From Lentisphaeria bacterium (GTDB taxonomy: Bacteria > Verrucomicrobiota > Lentisphaeria > Victivallales > Victivallaceae), in NCBI GenBank assembly GCA_900768515.1, contig CAAGDG010000016.1, positions 1 to 23,146 of the forward strand: a stretch of DNA of 23,146 bases, in the 5' to 3' direction. Position numbers and translations under genes: made by a program. The notes below the pieces were generated by a model. That model saw only the letters and a list, made by a program, of their open reading frames with translations, had not been told where the DNA came from and searched no databases. Positions 15,437-23,146 of this stretch are shown here, piece after piece; within the stretch, counting starts at the first letter, position 1, and the number at the start of each line of letters is the position of its first letter.

Positions 15437-18400
15437 CTATCGGGTCAGTTCATAGGCACAGACCGCGCCGAACTCCTGAATGGTGGAGAGCCGGAACGTC
15501 AACGCGCCATCCGCACCGGCCTTGACCGGAATCTCTCCAATGCGTTCGCCGGAGCTGTCGAGCGCATACAGTTTCCAGCCGTTCCCCTCCGCCCGGAAGG
15601 TCACCTCGGCCTCGCCGCGCTGGACCAGGAACGGCGCCTTTCCCCACGACTCCAGCCGGTCCAGACCGGCGTTGGCGAATTTCATGCCGGAAGCCATCGT
15701 GTTGGTCAGGTGCATCAGCACGATCCGCCGGGCGGTGCCGAGATCCACGGTGTCGTTCGGAAGTGCGGCAAAGGTTGCGTCGCCGACCCGGTTCCGCACG
15801 CTCAACCGTTTCCCGGTGAGCGACTTTCCCGCGGGAAGAGCGAGCACCTCGGCGCCCGGGGCGGCAATCCGCAGCGTGCCTTCGTTCAAGCCGAGCGAAA
15901 GCTGGCCGGTGGGAGCGGTCAGGGTCCGGGTGGCGCTGTCATAGCAGGAGGCCGGCAGCAGTTTCCGCCGGACCGCCTCCTCAACCAGACTCTTTCCGGC
16001 GGCAAGAACCGGCACCTTTCCCTTGTACTGCGGAAGATCACCGACGTCGATCAACGCCCGAATCCCCTGCGGCAGCCGGGCGGAATCGAGTTTTCCATTC
16101 CGGGAAACCACCGTTCCGACCCTGGCGACGAATCCGAGTTCGCTGACCGATACCGGACACGTTGCTCCGGCGGCAAGCTTCTCCGCATTGCCGACTGCCA
16201 CCGCGAATGAATCCGGCGCCGGCGCAATGCCGCCGGCCAGGAAAATCCGCGCGCCGATCCGCTGGGAGAAGGTCTTGGAAAGGTCGGCGCCGATGTCGAA
16301 GAACCCGGAGGTGACTCCTTCGGTGACCACGGTATAGCGGCTGTGGGAGTAGGCGAACTGCCAGAGCCCGTCCCAACCCTGAAACGCGGCGTAGGCGGCC
16401 ATGAATGCCGGACCCATCGCCCGGAAGCGGTTCGGATAAGCGTAATCAAATTCGGTGACGGTGAAAGGTTTTCCGAACAGGCGGGTCGGAAAGAGCAGCC
16501 CCGGAACCCCGTCGGCCCGCTTGAGCGGGTGCGCCTGCGCCGGAAGAACCGGCAGCTGCCACCGCTTCTCCGCAAAACGGGGATGGTCCCAGTAGGAGTG
16601 GTTGTCCATATAGTCGTAGGCGTCACGTTCGACCGACAACCGGATTTCACACCGGAAGTTCTGATCGGAAAGCGGCACCTTGCAGCCGAGATTCCGGATG
16701 AACTGTTTCATCTGGGCGTAGCGGATCTCCGCACGACGACCGAGAAAAATCTGGAACAACCGTTCCCGGTCCTCTCCATCCTTCGGACGCAGCTTTTCCG
16801 CCTCCAGCCACTCCTGGAACATCCTTTGATAGCGCTCACTCGACCGCGAAGTCGAATTCCACCAGTTGCCCGGGTTCCCCTCGTTGACCAGATTCAATGC
16901 GACCAGCGCCGGATCGTCCTTCATCGCCAGTCCGGTGTATGGATTCACGTGACCGAAGAAATTTCGCGCCCATTTCTCCCAGTTGGCATAGACGGTGTCG
17001 TCTATGTAGAAGAGCGCCTTGTATTCCCCGGGAGTTTCAATTCCGCCGAGTTCCGGCAGCTCGGAAGCGGGAATGCTCCGGCGCGACACGTAGACGTCGG
17101 TCGTGTAGTAGATGCCGCGCTTGCGGAGGCAGTCGATAAAATAATCGAGACGGTCGAACATCTCCGGCAGCGGCTCGGTGGTGTCCGTTCGGCCATGGTT
17201 CACCTTGTCTCGGTTGGTGATGGTGTTGTCATGGTGGTGGAACCGGACCGCGTTAAATCCCAGACGCGCAATCCGGTCGGCAAGACGCTCCGCCCACTCC
17301 TTCTCCAGAAACTGCGCATCCCCGACGAAATTCGTCCCGTAAAACCGAACCGGCCGATCCGGACGGTCGCGGAAGACAAACCGACCCGCCGCGTCGATCG
17401 TCACCGGACCGTACTTGCCGGCGGGAGCATCCAGCAGCCCCGAGAAATCCAGCGCCGACCCGGGCTTCACATCGCGGTTGTAACGCATCGCCTTCCAATC
17501 CCGCCCTTCCGCCGAATAGTAGGGAGGCAGCACCCGCGACGGACTCTTTTCATCCGTCAGCGTTGCCGCGACAATTCCCCAGACCGCGTTCCCCGCGGAA
17601 ATGAACCGGAGCGCCTTCACCGGCTTCTTCTGAATCGGAAACGCGGTACTGAAAAGCCCGACCGATCCCTGCGGATTCGCACCGGTCCAGGCGACCGTCG
17701 CCCCCGGCACCGGACGCGCCCTCCACCAGTCGCCGACATCGCGGTGGGGACGGACCTCCAGCTCGGTGGTTTTCCCGTCCGCGTACTCCACAATCACCTT
17801 TCCGGCCGGCTCCCCCGCCTGCACGTAGGCGAGCGCATGGAGCAGATAGAGATAGTTTCCGGACTCCTTTCCGGACTGCAGCGCAACCACCTCCGCCGGG
17901 AAACGGGGCCGTTCCCGGCCTTTGAGCACGATACAGCTCTTCCCGCCGTTCTTCTCCGGATCCAGAATCTCAAATAAAACGCCCTGCAGAAGCTGCCGGC
18001 CGACAGGAAGGGAACGCAGATCGTTCTCCCTGCCCTGGTCGGTCCACCCGCCCTTGCCGTCATTGTTGACCTCGTCGGCAAAACCGACGGTCGCGGCGCC
18101 GCGCAGATCGAGCGGACGGCTGGCAACCAGCTTCCGGGTGAGGGTGAACTTCAATTCCGACTCCTGAAAGGTGCCGTTGTGCGGGACAAAGCCGATCCGC
18201 AATCCGTAGGTGGAACCGTTCCAGGCGCGACCGTCCTGCAGATGCAGATAGAAATCCCCGCGGAATGTCACCATTCCGTCGGCGCCGCGAAACTGAAACT
18301 CCTTCACCCGCCTGCAGGTGCCGGCCACCATCGGTTCGCCGTTGTATTCGAGCGGAAACTTCCACTCTTTCCCGTCCACCTTGAAAGTGTCGCCGCTGTA

Positions 18401-18799
18401 CTGTGAAATCGGCAGCGCGGTCATGATGCAGAGAAAGTTGACCTCCGAAGGAGCTTCCAGCTTCACCTTGTAGGACGCCTCGACACTCTCGGGGGAACGC
18501 TCCCGGACCGACACCGTCAGTTCACCGGGCGCCGCGCCCGGAAAGTTGACCCGGTAGCGAATATTTTCGGAATCCCCCTTCTTCTCCCGCGCCAGCACCT
18601 GAAATGTGCCGCCGCTCCCGGTGGATCCGAGATGCTGCCACTGCCTTGTGAAAACCGAAAGTTCAAACGCAAGATTGTCCACACCAAGCCGGCCGTCCTT
18701 CAGCAGGCCCACCTGCCCCGCGGCGGCGTCCGCCCCCGTCACGACGGCGAGCACAGCCAGTGCGGCTCCAACCACGAACCGTTTCATCAACAACTTCAT
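15437..18799 (-). CDS. Large exported glycoside hydrolase with a clan GH-A (GH5-like) catalytic barrel
   Basis: A 1120-residue secreted enzyme. The signal peptide is at about 1-27 (KRFVVGAALAVLAVVTGADA). The N-terminal ~340 residues are beta-rich, followed by a carbohydrate-binding-like beta domain near 345-420. The TIM barrel runs from about 475 to 850, with RFYGTNFVG, LGFNAVRFHHHDN (513-525), LNLVNEGNPGNWW (635-647, acid/base Glu640), MDNHSYWDHP (731-740) and FTVTEFDYAYPN (779-790, nucleophile Glu783), the arrangement expected in retaining clan GH-A enzymes. The C-terminal ~200 residues are beta-sandwich modules. I start at ATG 18799 (Met just before KLLM); ATG 18787 is possible. It is the third gene of the minus-strand cluster, 74 bases after the prepilin-type gene. 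The exact GH family and substrate are not identifiable by eye. Confidence 0.82.
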   Translation of the reverse strand: MKLLMKRFVVGAALAVLAVVTGADAAAGQVGLLKDGRLGVDNLAFELSVFTRQWQHLGSTGSGGTFQVLAREKKGDSENIRYRVNFPGAAPGELTVSVRERSPESVEASYKVKLEAPSEVNFLCIMTALPISQYSGDTFKVDGKEWKFPLEYNGEPMVAGTCRRVKEFQFRGADGMVTFRGDFYLHLQDGRAWNGSTYGLRIGFVPHNGTFQESELKFTLTRKLVASRPLDLRGAATVGFADEVNNDGKGGWTDQGRENDLRSLPVGRQLLQGVLFEILDPEKNGGKSCIVLKGRERPRFPAEVVALQSGKESGNYLYLLHALAYVQAGEPAGKVIVEYADGKTTELEVRPHRDVGDWWRARPVPGATVAWTGANPQGSVGLFSTAFPIQKKPVKALRFISAGNAVWGIVAATLTDEKSPSRVLPPYYSAEGRDWKAMRYNRDVKPGSALDFSGLLDAPAGKYGPVTIDAAGRFVFRDRPDRPVRFYGTNFVGDAQFLEKEWAERLADRIARLGFNAVRFHHHDNTITNRDKVNHGRTDTTEPLPEMFDRLDYFIDCLRKRGIYYTTDVYVSRRSIPASELPELGGIETPGEYKALFYIDDTVYANWEKWARNFFGHVNPYTGLAMKDDPALVALNLVNEGNPGNWWNSTSRSSERYQRMFQEWLEAEKLRPKDGEDRERLFQIFLGRRAEIRYAQMKQFIRNLGCKVPLSDQNFRCEIRLSVERDAYDYMDNHSYWDHPRFAEKRWQLPVLPAQAHPLKRADGVPGLLFPTRLFGKPFTVTEFDYAYPNRFRAMGPAFMAAYAAFQGWDGLWQFAYSHSRYTVVTEGVTSGFFDIGADLSKTFSQRIGARIFLAGGIAPAPDSFAVAVGNAEKLAAGATCPVSVSELGFVARVGTVVSRNGKLDSARLPQGIRALIDVGDLPQYKGKVPVLAAGKSLVEEAVRRKLLPASCYDSATRTLTAPTGQLSLGLNEGTLRIAAPGAEVLALPAGKSLTGKRLSVRNRVGDATFAALPNDTVDLGTARRIVLMHLTNTMASGMKFANAGLDRLESWGKAPFLVQRGEAEVTFRAEGNGWKLYALDSSGERIGEIPVKAGADGALTFRLSTIQEFGAVCAYELTR

Positions 18800-18873
18800 A
18801 AAATATTTTAATCCCAGTACGTTAAAAATTTCCAACCTCTGCATCCTTGTTGCGGGAATATCGTTCTCTCCTG

Positions 18874-19608
<735 letters not shown>

Positions 19609-19643
19609 GTTTGAAACTCCTATGTTGGTTGGCGTTGAATGAT

Positions 19644-21089
19644 TCAGTAAAACTTCTCCCATTGTTTCCGATATTCCTTCTCTTCCCCGGTGGGTTCTGG
19701 ATAGCCTTCGGCACTCCCCCATTCGGAACGTCCGCCGAAATCACAGTTGTCCACTTCAAGCCCGCGGCACCCTTCCGTGTAGAAGCTGCTGTAAAACGTC
19801 TGATATGGATCCGCCCAGTCAATCCGCACATCGCGCAACCGGATGCCGTTCACCCGAAAAAGTTCAATCGGAGCCCGCCACTTCGGCAGCTCCCGGTAGG
19901 GGCAGAGCGCCCGGTCAAGCTGCCGCAGCCGAAGCTCCATGCCGTCAATCGCAACATTCTCCACCGGCACATTCGGCATCACCCGGACCGCCCGCGCCGC
20001 CGTCCCCTTGAAATTCCGGAACGTGATGTCACGAATCACCACATCGCCGGGATCACGCTTGAGCCGGTTGCGGCTCTTGTCGATCACCGCCGCCTCTTCC
20101 ACATCCACGGTGAAATTGGAGAACGTCACGTTTTCAATCCCCTTTACCAAACCCCAGTCCAGCCCGATATAGGCCGCAATCCGGCAACGGGCGACGATGT
20201 TGTCGACCCGAATGTTCCGCATGACGCCGTTCCCCACTCCCACCCGCACGCCATAGCAGGTGGATTCAAATACACAGTTGCTGACCACTACGTTCTCGCA
20301 AATTTGCTTGCGCCTGAGCCGCCGATGGTCAGTTTTCACCACAAGACAGTCGTCTCCGCTCCGGATCAGGCAGTTGGTGACCGCAACGTTGCGGCAGCCG
20401 TCGATGGTCAGCCCGTCCCCGTTCCGGGTCCAGACATTCATCGAAAGACGGATGTTGTCGATCAGCACCTCGTTGCAGCCCTGCACCACACAGGTCCAGA
20501 AGGGAGCGTCGACCAGGTTGACGTCACGGATCGTCACCCGGTCGGATTCACAAATCCAGATCAGCTCCCCGGGACGCCACGGCATCGGCGTGGACAACCG
20601 CTTGTAGGGATCCTCGACCGCGATCGGCCCGAACGCCTCCTGGTTGCCGGAAATCGTTCCGCCGCCACGAATCACGATGTCATGCCGGCCTACCGCAACG
20701 ATCAAGTGCGCCCCCGAAACCCAGTCCATCGGCCGCTTGCCATCCTGCTGCTCCGGCGAATTCGGCCGGTTCTGTGGGCAGAAATCGGCGGCATTGTAAT
20801 GCGCCGGATCAGGACTGGCAAGCAACGTCGCCCCGGGCGCCAGCTCCAGGCCGCCGCCCGATTTGAGGTAGATCGTGCCGGACAGATAGGTGCCGGCCGG
20901 AAAATACACCACCCCACCGGCATCAACCGCCCGCTGAATCGCCGCCGTATCCAGCGTCTTCCCATCCCCGACCGCGCCGTACTCTCTCACGTTGCGCAGC
21001 CCGGCCCCCCCGGATGAAACCGCAGGAGCCTCCCCCAAAACCGAAAACGCAGCAGCAAATAATGCAAACAGCGCCAGCTTTAACGCCAT
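19644..21089 (-). CDS. GH28-like parallel beta-helix protein (polygalacturonase family), exported
   Basis: A 481-residue exported protein (signal MALKLALFALFAAAFSVLGE). The pectate-lyase-like N-terminus reads NVREYGAVGDGKTLDTAAIQ and VYFPAGTYLSG, followed by beta-helix rungs. GH28 active-site regions are present in order: NGDGLTID (223-230, Asp225) and SGDDCLVVK (244-252, Asp246/Asp247). The GHG motif that normally carries the catalytic-region histidine is YGVRVG (279-284), and the substrate-binding RIK motif is not recognisable, so the activity may differ from polygalacturonase. The start ATG 21089 has GGGAGG six bases upstream and a promoter at 21182-21209. It is the first gene of the cluster of four. 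Pectin-like or uronic-acid glycans are the default guess for substrate. Confidence 0.87.
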   Translation of the reverse strand: MALKLALFALFAAAFSVLGEAPAVSSGGAGLRNVREYGAVGDGKTLDTAAIQRAVDAGGVVYFPAGTYLSGTIYLKSGGGLELAPGATLLASPDPAHYNAADFCPQNRPNSPEQQDGKRPMDWVSGAHLIVAVGRHDIVIRGGGTISGNQEAFGPIAVEDPYKRLSTPMPWRPGELIWICESDRVTIRDVNLVDAPFWTCVVQGCNEVLIDNIRLSMNVWTRNGDGLTIDGCRNVAVTNCLIRSGDDCLVVKTDHRRLRRKQICENVVVSNCVFESTCYGVRVGVGNGVMRNIRVDNIVARCRIAAYIGLDWGLVKGIENVTFSNFTVDVEEAAVIDKSRNRLKRDPGDVVIRDITFRNFKGTAARAVRVMPNVPVENVAIDGMELRLRQLDRALCPYRELPKWRAPIELFRVNGIRLRDVRIDWADPYQTFYSSFYTEGCRGLEVDNCDFGGRSEWGSAEGYPEPTGEEKEYRKQWEKFY

Positions 21090-21155
21090 CCTCAACCTCC
21101 CTGGACCAAGGTCAATTCCCCGCTTCAATCAGCCGTAAAATTACCTCTCCCCCCA

Positions 21156-21248
21156 TTTGAAAACCGTTCTTTCCTTATTATATTATACTCAGCAAAAAGT
21201 ACCTTGCAAATACATTATTTTTGAAATCACATATATATTTTGAGAACC
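21156..21248 (+). promoter_or_regulatory. Candidate regulator half-sites TTTGARAWCM (three copies)
   Basis: TTTGAAAACC (21156-21165), TTTGAAATCA (21220-21229) and TTTGAGAACC (21239-21248) share a 10-base pattern on the plus strand. The last two are 19 bases apart start to start, close to the two-turn spacing of direct repeats bound by AraC-family proteins, and the third lies directly against the regulator's own ATG. The region is AT-rich, so chance similarity is a real possibility. Confidence 0.3.
21182..21209 (-). promoter_or_regulatory. Promoter of the minus-strand carbohydrate operon
   Basis: On the minus strand TTGCAA (21209-21204), 16-base spacer, TATAAT (21187-21182). Transcription would start near 21175, leaving a leader of about 85 bases before the GH28-like ATG. 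It lies in the divergent gap shared with the AraC-type regulator, which is where the regulator would be expected to act. Confidence 0.55.
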
Positions 21249-21249
21249 A

Positions 21250-22446
21250 ATGCCACATTTTTACAACATCCTCTGCACATTTAAACAACCCAACGACCAG
21301 CTTCTCAAACCCATCTTTGAGTTCGGCCAACAGCACAACTGGCTGATCGAACCGTGCAATGGGAATATCCCCGACGGCTGGAGCGGCGACGGAATCATTA
21401 CCGATTACTTGACCTTCGATGAGCTGAAACCCGTTCGACATCTCCAGAAGATTCCAATCGTTTCACGAAACCTTCCCCCCGGCGGAAATGTCCGCACCGT
21501 CCTCAGCGATACCCGTGAAGTGGCCCGGCTCGCCCTCGACTTCCTCGAGGGACAAGGCTTTCAGAACGTCGCCTCCCTCTCCATCCGTGCATTCCCCGGC
21601 TATGTCTGCGGCATCCCCATCACCCCAACAACCGCACTTCAGGAGCTTGCCGCCAAACGCAACCTCAATTTCTATTCCCATAACTGCTTTTCGAGTGGAA
21701 CAAAAAATTACAATTATCAAAAAATGCTCGCTTCCCTCTCCAAATTCGTTCAAAAACTGCCACGCCCGACCGCCCTTGTCCTGACTTCCCACAGCATCAT
21801 CATCCCCGCCTACCGCGCCCTCATGGAGGCAGGATACCGCATCCCCGAGGAATTCGCCATCCTCTGCAATACCGACAGCCCCCTCAATACAGAATATACC
21901 CCGATCCCCCTTTCCAATATCAGCGGAGAACACCGCACCGTCGGACTTAAACTCGCCGAAACCATGCAGAAAATGCTCGAAAATCAGGAAGTTCCGATTG
22001 AACCCGTCATGGTCGGCCCCTCCGCCATCGTCCGACGCGCAAGCACCGATGTGATCGCCGTCCCGCACCTGAAACTTGCAACCGCAATCCGCTTCTTGAT
22101 CCAGAATTATTCCGTGCCTGTCGGCATCGGAGAAGCCGCCCAATACGCCGGCCTGTCCCCTTCCATGCTCAACCGTTTGTTCCGCCGCCACCTTGGCAAA
22201 ACCGGGACTGAATTCCTTCAACAACTCCGCATCAACCGCATTAAGGACCTCCTCAGTTCCACAAATATGAGTCTGTCTAAAATCGCCGCAGCTACCGGAT
22301 ACTCTTCTGCCGTCTCCCTCTCCCTCGCCTTCCGACGCGCCACCGGCACCCTCCCCGGCACCTACCGCTCCTCCCGGTTACTTTCTTTTCACAGAGAAAA
22401 GAAAGTAACCAAAGAAAAGCTGGATTACTTTCAACCGAAAGAATAA
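21250..22446 (+). CDS. AraC-family transcriptional regulator with LacI/PBP-like sugar-sensing domain (XylR-like)
   Basis: A 398-residue regulator. Residues 1-270 resemble the periplasmic-binding-protein fold of LacI/XylR sensors (VLSDTREVARLALDFLEGQG, PTALVLTSHSIIIPAYRALM, IPEEFAILCNTDS, PLSNISGEH). Residues about 275-373 form the double HTH AraC domain (IGEAAQYAGLSPSMLNRLFR and LSKIAAATGYSSAVSLSLAF, closing with FRRATGTLPGTYR). It is transcribed divergently from the hydrolase operon and is the obvious candidate controller, responding to a sugar released from the target glycan. Residues 374-398 (from SSRLLSF to YFQPKE) lie beyond the domain end and are encoded by the palindromic repeat family, so this tail is probably acquired. 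Codon choice here (many CCC, ATC and CTC codons) looks a little different from the housekeeping genes. Confidence 0.9.
   Translation: MPHFYNILCTFKQPNDQLLKPIFEFGQQHNWLIEPCNGNIPDGWSGDGIITDYLTFDELKPVRHLQKIPIVSRNLPPGGNVRTVLSDTREVARLALDFLEGQGFQNVASLSIRAFPGYVCGIPITPTTALQELAAKRNLNFYSHNCFSSGTKNYNYQKMLASLSKFVQKLPRPTALVLTSHSIIIPAYRALMEAGYRIPEEFAILCNTDSPLNTEYTPIPLSNISGEHRTVGLKLAETMQKMLENQEVPIEPVMVGPSAIVRRASTDVIAVPHLKLATAIRFLIQNYSVPVGIGEAAQYAGLSPSMLNRLFRRHLGKTGTEFLQQLRINRIKDLLSSTNMSLSKIAAATGYSSAVSLSLAFRRATGTLPGTYRSSRLLSFHREKKVTKEKLDYFQPKE
22376..22410. repeat. Palindromic repeat inside the 3' end of the AraC-type gene
   Basis: GGTTACTTTCTTTTC (22376-22390) and GAAAAGAAAGTAACC (22396-22410) form a perfect 15-bp inverted repeat around ACAGA. 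The centre and arms match the hairpin at 649-680 at the carboxypeptidase stop. Here the element is read as codons within the regulator, which ends 36 bases further on. Confidence 0.85.
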
Positions 22447-22610
22447 TATGTGTGCGGCTTTCCATCGCCTCATCACTCTTTTCACGCCTTTATGAACTCA
22501 CGAAAGAAAGTAACCAAAGAAAAGCTGGATTACTTTCAACCGAAAGAATAATACCTGTGCAATTTTTCCATCGCCCATCACTTTTTCACGTCTTTATGAA
22601 CTCTCGGGAA
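22398..22610 (-). repeat. Two tandem ~105-bp repeats, inverse orientation of the array family
   Basis: The segment beginning AAAGAAAGTAACCAAAGAAA occurs at 22398 and again at 22503, each continuing through GCTGGATTACTTTCAACCG and then a similar tail (TTTCCATCGCC..., ATCACT..., TTTATGAACTC). A degenerate third start (GGGAAAGTAGCCAATCTGAA) follows near 22606. Reverse-complemented, the conserved core lines up with the end of the array unit (GTTACTCCGCTTTTCTTTG then CCTACTTTC), about 26 of 32 positions by eye. These are therefore the same family facing the other way. Confidence 0.75.
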
Positions 22611-22884
22611 AGTAGCCAATCTGAAAAAGCAGGGATTTGTTTGTCCTTGAGAGAAAAATAAATATGCGGTTCTATGAGAACTCTTCAGAGACCGTGGAAA
22701 AGAGGGAGGACAAAAAACGAGAAGTTATTTGAGTGATTAATCCCGCAGAGAAAACGAGAAAACTGAGACCTCTGCTTTTCCCTCTGTCAAAATGTTTTTT
22801 TGCAGAGAAAAGAAATGGGGGGACAGAGGCCTCCCTGGGCGGGAGGTGGAACTGCCGGCGGCATATGCTGCAATTTCCGCTTTT
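22447..22884. other. Gene-free region with degenerate repeat remnants
   Basis: No open frame here has a ribosome site, domain or codon bias; the short frames are translations of repeats. Around 22770-22829 there are nested inverted segments: CTCTGC/GCAGAG (22770-22775 with 22802-22807) and CCTCTGTC/GACAGAGG (22781-22788 with 22822-22829), followed by GGAGGTGGAACTGCC. These look like worn copies of AAAAGAGA/TCTCTTTT-type palindromes. Confidence 0.6.
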
Positions 22885-23146
22885 CCACTTTCTTTTCTCG
22901 TGAAACGGGGGGTTCCAAGAGGGGTATTCCCCCTCGGCGGGACAAGGGCGCGGCAAGCGCCACGTCCTGTTACTCCGCTTTTCTTTGCCTACCTTCTTTT
23001 CTCGCGAAACGGGGGTTCCAAGAAGGGTATTCCCCCTTGGCGGGACAAGGGCGCGGCAAGCGCCACGTCCCGTTACTCCGCTTTTCTTTGCCTACCTTCT
23101 TTTCTCGCGAAACGGGGGTTCCAAGAAGGCTATCCCTCCTTGGCGG
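22885..23146 (+). repeat. Right array of ~103-bp structured repeat units
   Basis: Units at 22885-22987 and 22988-23090, plus a partial unit from 23091 that continues past the window. They share with the left array the start CYWCYTTCTTTTCTCG, a CCAAG.../...CTTGG hairpin, the GGGACAAGGGCGCGGCAAGC core, and the end GTTACTCCGCTTTTCTTTG. They lack about 6-10 bases of the G-rich hairpin present in the left units. Orientation equals the left array, so the two arrays are direct repeats about 22 kb apart. Confidence 0.9.

Noticed and set aside
16343..17977. Long plus-strand frame opposite the large hydrolase
   Set aside because: It is the complement of a gene with signal peptide and catalytic motifs; its composition is typical of antisense frames in GC-rich DNA.
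22452..22661. 69-codon frame in the right repeat region (contains KESNQRK)
   Set aside because: It is a translation of the repeat itself; such peptides are often mis-annotated as hypothetical proteins.
22885..23146. CRISPR array
   Set aside because: The repeated units are conserved over their whole length with no unique spacers, the period is about 103 bases, and no cas gene is present.

Overview
The window reads as a stretch of chromosome from a GC-rich, diderm, gut- or polysaccharide-associated bacterium. The best match is Lentisphaerota (Victivallales/Victivallis-like). This is an inference, from four things together: a prepilin-type protein with a C-terminal H-Xn-DG signature encoded among glycoside hydrolases, an AraC regulator carrying a LacI-type sensor, a GmhA homologue (heptose/LPS chemistry), and bacterial-type peptidoglycan and phospholipid genes. 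No rRNA, tRNA or CRISPR was seen.

Layout. Positions 1-680 are noncoding repeats: two copies of a ~202-bp sequence with a 223-bp period, each containing an 18-bp hairpin, then an array of ~110-bp structured units. A minus-strand operon follows: larB (3457-4272), leuA (1757-3460, ATGA overlap) and a membrane-anchored D,D-carboxypeptidase (650-1717). Divergent from it runs a plus-strand housekeeping block: murD, gmhA, uppS and cdsA (envelope precursors), then an Lrp/AsnC regulator overlapping a PLP aminotransferase, then a small secreted protein of unknown function. A 29-codon gene for a bS22/AURKAIP1-COX24-type ribosomal protein (10811-10900) is followed by two predicted terminators. Next come a secreted TPR protein and rlmN, which starts with TTG.

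From 13833 to 22446 lies a catabolic island resembling a polysaccharide-utilisation locus without SusC/SusD. On the minus strand, in transcription order, it has a GH28-like beta-helix enzyme, a prepilin-type protein, a 1120-residue exported clan GH-A-like hydrolase, and a signal-less GH63/MGH1-type hydrolase. An AraC/LacI-hybrid regulator is transcribed divergently from a shared 160-bp promoter region. The logical flow is surface or periplasmic cleavage, capture on or near a pseudopilus, then intracellular trimming, but only the gene order is seen; the flow is inferred.

Positions 22447-23146 have no convincing gene and hold more of the same repeat family: inverted-orientation copies fused to the end of the regulator gene, then a same-orientation array like the one at the left end. 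The two outermost genes (carboxypeptidase and AraC regulator) both read outward into these repeats, and the repeats supply their last codons and stop codons. The most unusual features are this long palindromic repeat family and the pseudopilin embedded in a glycoside-hydrolase operon.
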